Assembly (NCBI GenBank): GCA_026414705.1
Contig: JAOAIM010000014.1
Location: 1 to 35,326, forward strand
From: Verrucomicrobiia bacterium
GTDB lineage: Bacteria > Verrucomicrobiota > Verrucomicrobiia > Limisphaerales > JAOAIM01
DNA length: 35,326 nucleotides
Reading direction: 5' to 3'
A program made the translations under genes and the position numbers. Each line of letters starts with the position of its first letter. Positions within the stretch are counted from its first letter, which is position 1. Below are positions 1-9,000 of the stretch, one piece after another. The notes below the pieces were generated by a model. The model was given only the letters and a program-made list of their open reading frames with translations. It searched no databases and was not told the DNA's origin.

Positions 1-1
1 G

Positions 2-256
2 TTGGGATTTGCGGTCCTCCTGGCTCTGATTCCGTTCATGGCCAGTAGCGGTCCTGAGCCGAGCTGGGAGGCGGCGCTGGTTCTCTGGCTTGCAGTGGGC
101 ATCGCGGCGGACGTTGGATTTGGCGTGTGGGCGCACCACAAGCTGCTGACCGAATTTCGCGCAAGGGCGGCGGAACGCTACGCACCCCGGCCGCCCTGGT
201 GGCGGCGATGGCGCGGTGCGGAAGCGGCATCCGCGCCGGCGTCCCACGCCGGATAA
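2..256 (+). CDS. Small membrane protein, probably cut at the left edge
   Basis: I do not recognise this protein. The visible part is about 84 residues. It opens with a hydrophobic stretch (residues 1-15) and a second one (about 22-42, rich in A, V, L and G), then a basic tail with Arg-rich and Trp-rich motifs (WWRRWRG). This suggests two membrane helices and a cytoplasmic positive end. The frame is open to the first bases of the window with a TTG as the only early start, so the true start may lie outside. It ends 43 bases before the tRNA-Ser gene. No function is proposed. Confidence 0.4.
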   Translation: MGFAVLLALIPFMASSGPEPSWEAALVLWLAVGIAADVGFGVWAHHKLLTEFRARAAERYAPRPPWWRRWRGAEAASAPASHAG

Positions 257-261
257 TTTAC

Positions 262-290
262 TTGAGAGCGCCGGTGGAGTTGGTTTTATT
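262..290 (+). promoter_or_regulatory. Predicted sigma70-type promoter of tRNA-Ser
   Basis: A TTGAGA hexamer at 262-267 is followed after 17 bases by TTTATT (285-290), or after 16 bases by TTTTAT. Either -10 puts the transcription start just before the tRNA 5' end at 300, which fits a tRNA promoter. The -10 matches only four of six consensus positions, so this is a prediction. Confidence 0.45.
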
Positions 291-299
291 GGGGGCGAC

Positions 300-392
300 G
301 GAGAGATGGCCGAGTGGCTGAAGGCGGCGGTTTGCTAAACCGTTATACGGCCAAAAGCCGTATCGGGGGTTCGAATCCCCCTCTCTCCGCCA
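300..392 (+). tRNA. tRNA-Ser (anticodon GCU)
   Basis: The acceptor stem GGAGAGA (300-306) pairs with TCTCTCC (382-388), followed by discriminator G and an encoded CCA (390-392). The anticodon loop reads TTGCTAA, giving anticodon GCU for AGC/AGU serine codons. A long variable arm (ATACGGC paired with GCCGTAT) marks a class II tRNA, as expected for serine. The T arm GGGGG-TTCGAAT-CCCC is standard. All parts are intact. Confidence 0.97.
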
Positions 393-517
393 GTTCATCG
401 GGAGGCACGACGAGTTCAAAACCCGATTTCCCCCAGAGTGATGTTGTCTGGTTTGCCAGTCGGACCAAACCCTCAAGCGCCGCAGCTCCCGAATTCAGAG
501 CCGACCGAAACGGGCCA

Positions 518-546
518 TTGACAGCCGTCGGTGGGTTTGATTTTCT
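518..546 (+). promoter_or_regulatory. Possible promoter of the rplU-rpmA operon
   Basis: A perfect -35 hexamer TTGACA lies at 518-523. With a 17-base spacer the -10 would be TTTTCT (541-546), a weak match. Its position 25 bases before the rplU start and after the tRNA gene makes it a reasonable ribosomal-protein promoter, but the poor -10 keeps confidence low. Confidence 0.35.
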
Positions 547-551
547 GAACG

Positions 552-565
552 TCCCCGTGCGGGGA
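552..565 (+). promoter_or_regulatory. Small hairpin just before the rplU start
   Basis: TCCCC (552-556) and GGGGA (561-565) form a 5-bp stem with a GTGC loop, ending five bases before the rplU ATG at 571. It covers the place where a Shine-Dalgarno would be and supplies the only purine-rich run (GGGGAAAG). It could modulate rplU translation. That role is inference; only the inverted repeat is seen. Confidence 0.3.
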
Positions 566-570
566 AAGCT

Positions 571-888
571 ATGTATGCTGTTCTGGAAACCGGAAGCAAA
601 CAGTATCGCGTGACGGCGGGCGACACGCTCGAGGTCGAGCGCCTGCCCGCGGAAAAGGGCGCCACCGTCACGCTGGATCGCGTCCTGATGGTCAACGCCG
701 ATGGCAAAGTCGCCATCGGCACGCCCACCGTGACGGGCGCGTCGGTCCTGGCCGAGGTCGTGGACCACATTCGCGGCGAGAAGAAAATCATCTTCAAGAT
801 GCGCCGCCGCGAGGGATACCACAAAAAGCAGGGGCATCGGCAGGAGCTGACCGTGATTCGCATCAAGGAAATCAAGCTTCCGGGGTGA
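571..888 (+). CDS. rplU: 50S ribosomal protein L21
   Basis: This 105-residue protein is the normal L21 length and starts with the family hallmark [14 protein letters not shown]. It carries the conserved C-terminal KRRxGYxxKQGHRQ-type motif (here [14 protein letters not shown], about residues 78-91), which contacts 23S rRNA. L21 binds domain II of 23S rRNA in the large subunit. The gene is followed 36 bases later by rpmA and then obgE, an order conserved across many bacteria. The ATG at 571 is the natural start because the L21 N-terminus begins exactly there. Confidence 0.98.
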   Translation: MYAVLETGSKQYRVTAGDTLEVERLPAEKGATVTLDRVLMVNADGKVAIGTPTVTGASVLAEVVDHIRGEKKIIFKMRRREGYHKKQGHRQELTVIRIKEIKLPG

Positions 889-924
889 AGGGACGGGGTG
901 AACTGACACGAGGCAGGAGGATTT

Positions 925-1188
925 ATGGCGCACAAGAAAGGGCAGGGCAGCGTCCGAAACGGGCGCGACAGCGTTAGCAAACGGCTTGGCGTGAAAGCGT
1001 TTGGCGGCGAGTTCGTGACCGCCGGCAGCATTCTGGTGCGGCAGCGCGGCACCAAGTTCGTGGCCGGACGCAACGTCGGCGTCGGGCGGGACTGGACGCT
1101 CTTTGCGCTCAAGGACGGGCGCGTGCATTTCGACAAGCAGGGTCGGCGCGTCAACGTGCTGGCCGAGCCGGCCCCGGCGGGCAACTGA
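925..1188 (+). CDS. rpmA: 50S ribosomal protein L27
   Basis: This 87-residue protein is the usual L27 length. It begins [16 protein letters not shown] and contains the conserved [19 protein letters not shown] and [15 protein letters not shown] segments. The N-terminal tail of L27 reaches the peptidyl-transferase centre. No cleavable N-terminal extension of the Firmicutes type is present. An excellent Shine-Dalgarno AGGAGG (915-920) sits four bases before the ATG. The gene is probably co-transcribed with rplU and is followed by an intrinsic terminator. Confidence 0.98.
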   Translation: MAHKKGQGSVRNGRDSVSKRLGVKAFGGEFVTAGSILVRQRGTKFVAGRNVGVGRDWTLFALKDGRVHFDKQGRRVNVLAEPAPAGN

Positions 1189-1209
1189 ACGCTGTCGCAG
1201 CCCCTTTCC

Positions 1210-1237
1210 GGCGAGGCCCCGACGCCTCGCCTTTTTT
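1210..1237 (+). terminator. Rho-independent terminator after rpmA
   Basis: GGCGAGGC (1210-1217) pairs perfectly with GCCTCGCC (1224-1231) around a six-base loop and is followed directly by six T residues (1232-1237). It lies 22 bases after the rpmA stop and separates the ribosomal-protein pair from obgE, which may therefore depend on read-through or its own promoter. Confidence 0.9.
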
Positions 1238-1342
1238 GTTGCCGGGAAACGCTCCGCTTCCCGAACGTCGAAAGTAGGCAAGCGCGTCCCCGGTTGCGCC
1301 CGAAACCCCGTCGGGACGAGCGGCCCTCGGACACCCAACAGC

Positions 1343-2560
1343 ATGTTCGTTGACGAAATCAAAATTTACGCGCGCGCAGGTCACGGCGGCAAAGGCTGCG
1401 TGGCTTTCCGCAGGGAGAAATACCGTCCCAAGGGCGGCCCTGATGGGGGCAACGGCGGACGCGGCGGCGACGTGATCCTGCAGGCCGACCACGACCTCAA
1501 CAACCTCATCGCCCAGTTCTACCAGCCGCGACTCATCGCTGAAGACGGCGAAGCGGGCATGGGCAAGGGTATGGACGGACGGGCCGGACGCGATCTGATC
1601 GTGAAAGTGCCGTGCGGCACGCTGGTGTGGCGACTGACGCCGCGCCAGACCGGCAGCGCCAACCCGACCGCTTCAATCGTCGCGGCGCAGCCACATATCG
1701 AGCCGCCCGCGATCCTCACTGCCACGGCGCGCCGACCGCTGTTGCGCTCCAGCGCCGGCGGCGCCAGAGCCGTCGAGATCAACCTGGCCGAAGAACCGGC
1801 CCGGCCGCTGTCGCCCGGCAGCCGCCCCCGGGGCGAGTTGATCGCCGACCTGACCGAGCACGGACAGCGGTTCGTTTTGTGCAAGGGCGGGCGTGGCGGC
1901 CTGGGCAACAAAAACTTCGTCAGTTCGGTGCGTCAGGCGCCGCGTTTTGCGCAGCCGGGTGAACCGGGCGAGGAAGGCGAGTTTTTGCTGGAGCTGCGGA
2001 TGATTGCGGACGTGGGGCTGGTAGGTTACCCCAACGCGGGGAAATCCACCCTGCTGCGAGCCATTTCCCGCGCGCGGCCAAAGGTGGCGCCCTACCCGTT
2101 CACGACGCTGCATCCCCAAATTGGCATCGTGGAGTATGCAGACTACGGTCGGTTGACGGTGTGCGACGTGCCCGGGCTGATCGAGGGCGCGCATCGAAAC
2201 GTCGGTCTGGGCCACGCCTTTCTGCGCCACATTCAGCGCTGCAAAATCCTGGTGTTGCTGCTGGACATGGCCGGCACCGACAACCGCGCCCCGTGGGACG
2301 ATTACCGCAACCTCCTGCGCGAACTGGAGCTCTACGACCCGGCGCTGCTGGCCAAACCCCGCCTGGTCGTGGCCAACAAAATGGACGAGCCCGCCGCCGA
2401 AGCGAATCTCAAGACCTTCCGCCGCAAAGTGCCGCGCACGCGCGTGCTGCGCATGGCGGCCGCGTTCGACCAGGGCATCGAGGAATTCAAGCGCGAAATC
2501 CGCCGCGCCGTTGCCCGCGCCAGCGAAGCCCCGGCGAACACGGCGCGCGCCGCCCTCTGA
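1343..2560 (+). CDS. obgE: GTPase Obg/CgtA with an enlarged Obg domain
   Basis: Obg is an essential GTPase for late large-subunit assembly and stress control. The 405-residue protein has the glycine-rich Obg fold at the N-terminus (GGKGCVAFRREKY, GGPDGGNGG) and then a TRAFAC G domain. The G motifs are GYPNAGKST (228-236), TTLHPQIG (254-261), DVPGLIEGA (275-283) and NKMD (345-348); the fifth motif is degenerate (RMAAAFDQG instead of SAxxxxG). There is no C-terminal OCT domain. Between VPCGTLVW (89-96) and GELIADLTEHGQRF (164-177) lie about 65 extra residues, Ala/Pro/Arg-rich, where most Obg proteins have a short turn. The start at 1343 matches the family N-terminus MFVDEIKIYA; the reading frame is open further upstream, but that part overlaps rpmA. 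Confidence 0.95.
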   Translation: MFVDEIKIYARAGHGGKGCVAFRREKYRPKGGPDGGNGGRGGDVILQADHDLNNLIAQFYQPRLIAEDGEAGMGKGMDGRAGRDLIVKVPCGTLVWRLTPRQTGSANPTASIVAAQPHIEPPAILTATARRPLLRSSAGGARAVEINLAEEPARPLSPGSRPRGELIADLTEHGQRFVLCKGGRGGLGNKNFVSSVRQAPRFAQPGEPGEEGEFLLELRMIADVGLVGYPNAGKSTLLRAISRARPKVAPYPFTTLHPQIGIVEYADYGRLTVCDVPGLIEGAHRNVGLGHAFLRHIQRCKILVLLLDMAGTDNRAPWDDYRNLLRELELYDPALLAKPRLVVANKMDEPAAEANLKTFRRKVPRTRVLRMAAAFDQGIEEFKREIRRAVARASEAPANTARAAL

Positions 2561-2680
2561 TCGCGCTCGGCCGGCCGGGGCTCGAACGCTTCAGGAAGGT
2601 CATGGGACAGATGCTGGATTTTTGAGCGGGCCGTTGTTTTCCTTGTGCGGGCTGTCGCCGAGGCGCCCGGGGCACCGTTC

Positions 2681-5600
2681 ATGAGAGAGCAATTTTATGC
2701 GAAACTCGAGCTGCTGATTGCCGAAGCGCGGCGTCGGCGCGTCTCGGGCTTTGGCGAGCAGGAACCGGAGGAGGCCACCAAACAACTGTTGCTCGAACCG
2801 TTGTTTGAAGCGCTGGGCTTCGCTGCGCCACAGGGCATCGTTCGCGAGTTCAAAATCGCCAATGATTCGGTGGACTATCTGCTGCGCGGTGCGGGCGAGC
2901 GCCCGCTGTTGTTTGTGGAGGCGAAAAGCCTGCACGACTGTCCCCGGGACAGCCTCTTTGAGAGACATCGCGAACAGGTCTGCCGCTACATTCAGAACTA
3001 CCGGCTGAGCCCCGAGGTCACCCGCATGGAACAGCCGGTGACCTGGATCCTCCTGACCAACTTCGTCCAGTTCCACTTCATCCGCGTCAACGAAGCCGCG
3101 CCAACGTTCGTTTTCACGCTCGATGAACTCTGGCCACGCCGGGCCGAGCTGTGGGAACTGCTGGCGCGCGAAAACCTCGAAGCCAACCGCATTGACGAAC
3201 TCTACGATCAGCAGCTCAAGGCCGATCTGGATCGGCGCTTTCTGGCGGACTTGAAACGCTGGCGGCTGCTGCTGGCCAACGGGTTGGCGCTTCGCAACCC
3301 GGAGCGCCCGCTTGAGCACTACAAGCTTGCCAGCCAGCAACTCCTCGATCGCTTCCTCTTCTGCCGCATGCTGGAAACGCGCCGCCTGCTCGAATACAAC
3401 CGGCTCGCCCGCGCCTACCACCAGTATCAGGGGCTTTACGGCCGCGCCGCCAAAACCTTTGCTCAGGTCCTGCGCGAAACGCTCTTCCTGGAAATCAAGA
3501 ACGATTTCAACACCGAGCTGTTCACCCAGCCGTTGCTGTGCGACGAACTGGACCTTGACAATGCCGCCGTGGCGGTCGTCCTGGGCCACGAACCGCTCGG
3601 CCCGGAACTGGCCGCCACCTGCGGTTTTGAAAGCGGCCAGGCCGAGTTGCTCGCCTTCCGCCACCTCTACAGCTACGACTTCAGCCGCATGTCCGGCGAT
3701 GTCATGGGCGCGGTGTATGAACGGTTTCTCGCGCACGAGTTGGAGCAGAAAAACGGGCGCATCGTCATCGTAGAAACCAACGCGCTGCGGAAAAAAGAGG
3801 GCATCTACTACACGCCCAAATACATCGTGGATTTCGTCGTCGAACAGACGCTGGGCGAAAAAATTCGACCGATTCTCGCCGAGGCCAAAACGCTGCTCGG
3901 CTACGGAAACTACAAGGACGCGCACGCCAAAATCCGCGAACTGGCGCATCTGAAGGTGCTCGACCCGGCGATGGGGTCAGGCTCGTTTCTGTTGGTCGCC
4001 TTCGACGCGCTGGTCAGGGCCTACACCGATTACAACGCCGCATGCCGGCGCATCAAAAAAGACCGCAACGGCGGCGGGGCGCTCTTCGACGCCGACCTGC
4101 TTCTGCCCGAAGAAGTGCTCGACCCGTCCTGGCACGTGCTGACCGAGAACCTCTTCGGCGTGGACCTCGACCCCCAGGCGGTGGAGCTGGCCAAACTCAA
4201 CCTCTGGTTGCGCTACATCGAGATCAACCGCGACGCTGTTCTCGAACAACTGCGCGTCGGACGAGCGCGCCGCCGTCCTCTCAACCTCCTGCCCGAACTG
4301 ACCCGCAATCTCAAACGCGGCAATTCGCTCATCGCGGACCCGGCCGTGGCGGGCGATGCCGCGTTTGACTGGCCAAAGGAATTTCCTGAAATCATGGAGC
4401 GGGGCGGCTTCGACGTCGTCCTCGGCAACCCGCCCTATGAACGCATTCAGACCCTGCAGGCGCACGCGCCCCAAGTCGTCGAGTGCCTCAAGAAAACCTA
4501 TCGCGCTGCCGCCAGTGGCAACTTTGACATCTACGTCTGCTTCATCGAACGCGGCCTGCAAATGCTCGGCCCGCAGGGACTCCTCGGTTTCATCTGTCCG
4601 AACAAGTTTTTCCAGGCCGAATACGGCCGGCCCTTGCGGACGCTGCTGACCGAAGGCCGCCATGTCCGGCAAATCCTGTCCTTCGGCCACGAGCAGGTTT
4701 TCCCCCAGGCAAGCACCTACACCTGCCTGCTGTTCCTTCAGCGGCAGCCGCACGACCAGCCGGTTTACGTCAAGGTGGATGACCTCGATGCGTGGCGGCA
4801 GAGCGGGCAGGCAGCAAGCGGCCGCATTGCCTCGATCGGTTTCGGCCCTCAACCGTGGAACTTTGTCCTGGCCAACGGCGCGGAATTGTTTGAAAAGCTC
4901 AACCAATTCCCGGTTCGGCTCCGGGACGTGGCCGAGCGCATCGCCCAGGGCATCCGCACCAGCGCCAACCCGGTTTACGTGCTGGAGTTGCGCCGGGCCG
5001 ACGCCAAAAAAGTCGTCGCCTTCTCCGAACAACTGCAGCGTGAGGTGACCCTGGAACGCAAGGCGGTCGCCTTTTTTCTCCAAGGGCAGAACATCCGCCG
5101 CTACTTTTTGGAACCGTGCCGCCAGGTCGTCGTCTTCCCGTATCGAATCCGCAAGGGACACGCCGAACTCATCCCGGAAACGGTGTTGCGACGGCAGTTT
5201 CCGCTGACCCACGCCTACCTGCGCGAAAACAAAAAAATCCTCGAGGCACGCGAAGACGGACGGATGCGCGGCCAGCGGTGGTATGCGTATGTGTATCCCA
5301 AAAACATCGAGTTGATGCACACGCCGAAAATTCTCGTGCCTGACATCGCCAATTTCGCCTCGTTCGCCCACGATGAAAACGGCCAGTTCGCCTTCACCGC
5401 CGGTTACGGGATCACGTTGAAAGCCGATGCCGGCCCCTCGCCGGCCTACGTGTTGGGCCTGCTCAACAGCCGTCTGCTGGACTTTTACCTCAAGCAGGTC
5501 AGCACCAGCCTGCGCGGCGGCTACTTCCGCTACTTCTCGCAGTTCATCGAACAACTGCCCCTCAAGCTCATTGACCGAAACAACAAACGCGAAGCGCGTC

Positions 5601-6265
5601 TGGAACGCGACATCATTGAACGCGTCGAAAAAATTCAGCTCGCGCACCGGCAAAAGGCGGCTTTGTCCGCCACGTTGTCCCGGCTCATTGCTCACCGCTC
5701 CCGCTCCCCGTGCAACCTGGCCCATTACCTTGGCGCTGACTTCGCCTCCGCTCTCAAACCCGAAATCCTCCTCGACGATGTGCAACGAACCGGATTCGTT
5801 CACGCCATTCAAATCGAGGCCGACACCAATGGCCTTCTTCTGAGCGCCAAGGTTGCGGAGCAACTCGACGCCCCACCGCGCCCGATGCCCGTGCTGCGAC
5901 TGGGCTGCCGCAATGAGCCACTGCGGTGGTTCCTGTTCGCGGCCTGGAAGCAGTTTCTGACCGAACACGCCCGACTGAAAAAATGGAGCAAGGGGCGACA
6001 CCCCGATTCGGTTTACCGGCTGCTCGTAAACACATTGGAACCCCTGGTTTGTTTTTCGAGCGACGCGGACGAGAATCTCCGCGCAATTCACGACCTGATG
6101 AGCGCCGTCGAACGCGAAGCGGGCACCGCAGACCTGGCAGCGGTGGAGGCCGAGATCGAACGCCTGGACCGCGAGATTGACGCACGCGTGTATGAGCTTT
6201 ACGGCCTCACGCCGGACGAAATCGCGCTCGTGGAAGGGCGCCAGCAATCACGTTTTCAACCATGA
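2681..6265 (+). CDS. Type IIG (Eco57I-like) restriction-modification enzyme
   Basis: This is one 1194-residue chain with the parts of a combined endonuclease and adenine N6-methyltransferase. The N-terminus carries a PD-(D/E)XK-type nuclease pattern: VDYLL (D65) and FVEAK (E80, K82). A helical linker follows. The methyltransferase has motif [10 protein letters not shown] (from about 428), which binds AdoMet, and catalytic motif IV NPPY (from 583). The later part (about 750-1030) resembles a TaqI/Eco57I C-terminal target-recognition domain. The extreme C-terminus has the coiled [20 protein letters not shown] segment common in this family. ATG 2681 is chosen over an upstream GTG at 2645 because the upstream codons look non-coding. 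No separate specificity or restriction gene is nearby. The stop overlaps the purL start. The recognition site cannot be read from sequence. Confidence 0.9.
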   Translation: MREQFYAKLELLIAEARRRRVSGFGEQEPEEATKQLLLEPLFEALGFAAPQGIVREFKIANDSVDYLLRGAGERPLLFVEAKSLHDCPRDSLFERHREQVCRYIQNYRLSPEVTRMEQPVTWILLTNFVQFHFIRVNEAAPTFVFTLDELWPRRAELWELLARENLEANRIDELYDQQLKADLDRRFLADLKRWRLLLANGLALRNPERPLEHYKLASQQLLDRFLFCRMLETRRLLEYNRLARAYHQYQGLYGRAAKTFAQVLRETLFLEIKNDFNTELFTQPLLCDELDLDNAAVAVVLGHEPLGPELAATCGFESGQAELLAFRHLYSYDFSRMSGDVMGAVYERFLAHELEQKNGRIVIVETNALRKKEGIYYTPKYIVDFVVEQTLGEKIRPILAEAKTLLGYGNYKDAHAKIRELAHLKVLDPAMGSGSFLLVAFDALVRAYTDYNAACRRIKKDRNGGGALFDADLLLPEEVLDPSWHVLTENLFGVDLDPQAVELAKLNLWLRYIEINRDAVLEQLRVGRARRRPLNLLPELTRNLKRGNSLIADPAVAGDAAFDWPKEFPEIMERGGFDVVLGNPPYERIQTLQAHAPQVVECLKKTYRAAASGNFDIYVCFIERGLQMLGPQGLLGFICPNKFFQAEYGRPLRTLLTEGRHVRQILSFGHEQVFPQASTYTCLLFLQRQPHDQPVYVKVDDLDAWRQSGQAASGRIASIGFGPQPWNFVLANGAELFEKLNQFPVRLRDVAERIAQGIRTSANPVYVLELRRADAKKVVAFSEQLQREVTLERKAVAFFLQGQNIRRYFLEPCRQVVVFPYRIRKGHAELIPETVLRRQFPLTHAYLRENKKILEAREDGRMRGQRWYAYVYPKNIELMHTPKILVPDIANFASFAHDENGQFAFTAGYGITLKADAGPSPAYVLGLLNSRLLDFYLKQVSTSLRGGYFRYFSQFIEQLPLKLIDRNNKREARLERDIIERVEKIQLAHRQKAALSATLSRLIAHRSRSPCNLAHYLGADFASALKPEILLDDVQRTGFVHAIQIEADTNGLLLSAKVAEQLDAPPRPMPVLRLGCRNEPLRWFLFAAWKQFLTEHARLKKWSKGRHPDSVYRLLVNTLEPLVCFSSDADENLRAIHDLMSAVEREAGTADLAAVEAEIERLDREIDARVYELYGLTPDEIALVEGRQQSRFQP

Positions 6266-8712
6266 CCGAACCTGCGATCACACCGGAACTGGTCCGACAG
6301 CACAACCTCACGCCGGAGGAATTCGAACGCATCCGCGAAATCCTCGGACGCGACCCGACCTACACCGAGCTGGGCATTTTCTCGGTGATGTGGAGCGAGC
6401 ATTGCAGCTACAAAAACACCCGTCCGCTGCTGAAACTTTTTCCCACGCGCTCGCCGCGGGTGCTGGTGGGCGCGGGCGAGGAAAACGCCGGGATCGTGGA
6501 CATCGGCGACGGGCTGGCGATCGCGTTCAAGATCGAGTCGCACAATCATCCCAGCGCGGTGGAGCCGTTCCAGGGCGCCGCCACGGGCGTGGGCGGGATC
6601 ATCCGCGACATCTTCACGATGGGCGCGCGGCCGGTGTGCGTGGTGAACTCGCTCCGCTTTGGACCGATTTGCGTGAACGGCGACGAAAAGGAGATGAGGA
6701 GAAAAGGGGAAAAGGAGAACGACGCCTCCGCCCACCCATTCTCCTCTTCCCCTCTGCCCCTTTTCCCCCGCGCTTCGGCCGATGTGCTCAACAACCGCCG
6801 CCTCTTCGCCGGTGTGGTCGCCGGCATCGCCCACTACGGCAACTGTTTCGGCATCCCGACTGTCGCGGGCGAGGTGTATTTCGACGCAAGCTACCAGGGC
6901 AACCCGCTGGTCAACGCGTTTTGCTTGGGCGTGTTGCGACACGACCAAATCGTGCGCGGACGCGCCAGCGGCGTGGGCAATCCGGTGTTTTACGTCGGCC
7001 CGGCCACGGGACGCGACGGTCTGGCCGGGGCGGCGTTCGCGTCGCAGGACCTCACCGAGGAATCCGCCGAACAACAGCGCGGCGCGGTGCAGGTGGGCGA
7101 TCCGTTCATGGAAAAACTCGTGTGCGAGGCGTGCCTGGAACTGCTCGCCACGGGCGCGGTCGCCGGGATGCAGGACATGGGCGCAGCGGGCTTGACCTGC
7201 TCGACGTGCGAGACCGCCGCCCGCGCGGGCACGGGCATCGAGATCGAACTGGACCGCGTCCCCCAGCGCGCGCCGAACATGTCCAGCTACGAAATCATGC
7301 TCTCCGAATCGCAGGAGCGCATGTTGCTGGTCGTGCACAAGGGGCGCGAGGAGGAGGTGAAACGAATTTTTGAGAAGTGGGATTTGCCCTGGGCCGAGAT
7401 CGGCGTGGTGACCGACACCGGGCGCATGGTCGTCAAGCATCACGGCCGAATTGTGGCGGACATTCCGGCCAAGAAGATTGCCGATGAATCGCCCGTGTAT
7501 CACCGCCAGGGCCGCGAACCGGACTATTTGAAGGCGGTGCGCGCTTTCCGGCTGGAAGGACTCCCGGACACGTCCGATCCGCTGGAGGCGCTCAAGAAAC
7601 TCCTGGCCTGGCCGACGATCGCCTCCAAGAACTGGGTCTGGCGCCAATACGACCACATGGTGCGCAACAACACCCTGGTTTGCCCCGGCAGCGACGCCGC
7701 CGTGTTGCGCATCAAGGCCGATAGTGTGCCCGGCAACGGCGAACGCGCCGACGCACTGCGGTTTCCCGAAAAAATCATCGCCGTCAGCGCCGACTGCAAC
7801 GGCGTGTATTGTTACCTCGACCCGTTCGAGGGCGCGAAGGCGGCGCTGGTTGAGGCGTGCCGGAATCTGGCGTGTTCGGGCGCCGTGCCGCTGGGCGTGA
7901 CCGACAACCTGAACATGCCCAGCCCGCTGCAACCGGAGTTGTTCTGGCAGATTGAACAAAGCGTGCGCGGCCTGGCCGAGGCCTGCCGCGCCTTCAACGT
8001 GCCCGTGACCGGCGGCAACTGCTCGCTCTACAACCAAAGCCCCGCCGGGCCGATTGATCCGACGCCGGTCGTCGCCGTCGTCGGCCAGATCGAACGGCCC
8101 GAACACATCACCACGCAATGGTTCAAAGATGAGGGTGACGCGATCATTCTGCTGGGCGCACCGCTGGACGCGGACGACCCGCTGCTGGGTCTGGGTGGCA
8201 GCGCGTATTTGCAGGTGCTCCACGGCCTGAAAACAGGCACGCCCCCGCGCTGCGATCTGGAGGCGGCGCGCACGCTGCACACGACGTTGCTGGGCCTGAT
8301 TCAATCGGGCCTGATCAAGAGCGCGCACGATTGCAGCGAGGGCGGCCTGGCGGTGTGCGTCGCCGAAAGTTGCATCAGCCAGTTGATCGCGCGCAACACG
8401 CCCCGGCTCATCGGCGCACAGATTGACCTGACCGGACCCGCCGTTGAGCGGGCGGCGCGCCTCGACGCTCTGCTGTTTGGCGAAACGCAAAACCGCGTTG
8501 TCGTCACCTGCGCACCGCTGGATGCGGTGAAAGTGGTCGAGCGGGCCAAACTCATGGGTGTGCCGGCGGCGCGCATCGGCACGGTGGGCGGCGAGACACT
8601 CGCCTTCAAAACGCCGCAGGGCGAGTGCAACGCGCCGGTCGCCGAGTTGCACGACCTGTGGTGGAACGCGATTGCGCGGGCCATGGCCGAAGGCTCGACC
8701 CGGCGGTCTTGA
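6262..8712 (+). CDS. purL: Phosphoribosylformylglycinamidine synthase, PurL
   Basis: PurL makes FGAM from FGAR, glutamine-derived ammonia and ATP in purine biosynthesis. At 816 residues it belongs to the PurL form that works with separate PurS and PurQ, since no glutaminase domain is present. Recognised segments are [65 protein letters not shown] and the second AIRS-like half with [12 protein letters not shown] and [10 protein letters not shown]. Residues about 141-174 are an extra low-complexity block (Lys/Glu-rich, then Ser/Pro-rich) inside an otherwise conserved loop, coded by an imperfect inverted repeat. The ATG shares ATGA with the stop of the restriction enzyme gene, so translation is probably coupled. 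No Shine-Dalgarno is obvious. Confidence 0.97.
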   Translation: MTEPAITPELVRQHNLTPEEFERIREILGRDPTYTELGIFSVMWSEHCSYKNTRPLLKLFPTRSPRVLVGAGEENAGIVDIGDGLAIAFKIESHNHPSAVEPFQGAATGVGGIIRDIFTMGARPVCVVNSLRFGPICVNGDEKEMRRKGEKENDASAHPFSSSPLPLFPRASADVLNNRRLFAGVVAGIAHYGNCFGIPTVAGEVYFDASYQGNPLVNAFCLGVLRHDQIVRGRASGVGNPVFYVGPATGRDGLAGAAFASQDLTEESAEQQRGAVQVGDPFMEKLVCEACLELLATGAVAGMQDMGAAGLTCSTCETAARAGTGIEIELDRVPQRAPNMSSYEIMLSESQERMLLVVHKGREEEVKRIFEKWDLPWAEIGVVTDTGRMVVKHHGRIVADIPAKKIADESPVYHRQGREPDYLKAVRAFRLEGLPDTSDPLEALKKLLAWPTIASKNWVWRQYDHMVRNNTLVCPGSDAAVLRIKADSVPGNGERADALRFPEKIIAVSADCNGVYCYLDPFEGAKAALVEACRNLACSGAVPLGVTDNLNMPSPLQPELFWQIEQSVRGLAEACRAFNVPVTGGNCSLYNQSPAGPIDPTPVVAVVGQIERPEHITTQWFKDEGDAIILLGAPLDADDPLLGLGGSAYLQVLHGLKTGTPPRCDLEAARTLHTTLLGLIQSGLIKSAHDCSEGGLAVCVAESCISQLIARNTPRLIGAQIDLTGPAVERAARLDALLFGETQNRVVVTCAPLDAVKVVERAKLMGVPAARIGTVGGETLAFKTPQGECNAPVAELHDLWWNAIARAMAEGSTRRS
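6697..6761 (+). repeat. Purine/pyrimidine inverted repeat inside purL
   Basis: A purine-rich arm (6697-6719) and a pyrimidine-rich arm (6739-6761) match as an inverted repeat at 19 of 23 positions with a 20-base spacer. The word GGGGAAAAGGAGAAC (6706-6720) differs by one missing G from GGGGAAAAGAGAAC in the intergenic repeat patch (34817-34830). The repeat keeps the purL frame open and codes for the extra residues there. Confidence 0.7.
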
Positions 8713-8742
8713 GACTTGCCAGCCGGCGGCAAAGGCCTGAGG

Positions 8743-8907
8743 ATGCGCGCGATGCAGCACGAGCATCATCGGCCCGGTCACAAATGGCGGCGTTTTGTTC
8801 GCAAGAACCGCCCGGCGATGTTCGCGCTGAGTTTTCTGCTGTTGATCCTGTTGGTCGTCGCCCTGCTGTTCTGGCTGATGAGCGACATGCGTTTCGTGCA
8901 ACGCTGA
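8743..8907 (+). CDS. Small single-helix membrane protein
   Basis: I do not recognise this protein. The 54-residue frame has a basic, His-rich N-terminus (HEHHRPGHKWRRFVRKNRP) and one strong transmembrane helix (about 25-46, MFALSFLLLILLVVALLFWL), then a short tail. The positive charges before the helix predict an N-in orientation. It begins 30 bases after purL on the same strand. ATG 8743 is chosen because AAAGG lies seven bases upstream; ATG 8752 is possible. It looks like a real membrane peptide because hydrophobicity and charge are well ordered. Confidence 0.55.
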   Translation: MRAMQHEHHRPGHKWRRFVRKNRPAMFALSFLLLILLVVALLFWLMSDMRFVQR

Positions 8908-9000
8908 GCCGCTCATTGAGCGACGCTGCCGCAACCCCGGCCCGTTGAGAACTCCGTGGCGTCCGTGTGCCCGTCGTGCGAGCTCACCCGAGCCGAAGGC

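Noticed and set aside
3977-6247. A 756-codon minus-strand frame opposite the restriction enzyme
   Set aside because: It lacks motifs and the plus strand holds intact nuclease and methyltransferase motifs. It is a shadow frame in GC-rich DNA.
6256-8934. An 892-codon minus-strand frame opposite purL
   Set aside because: No domain and Ala/Arg/His-rich composition, while the plus strand encodes purL with all signature segments.
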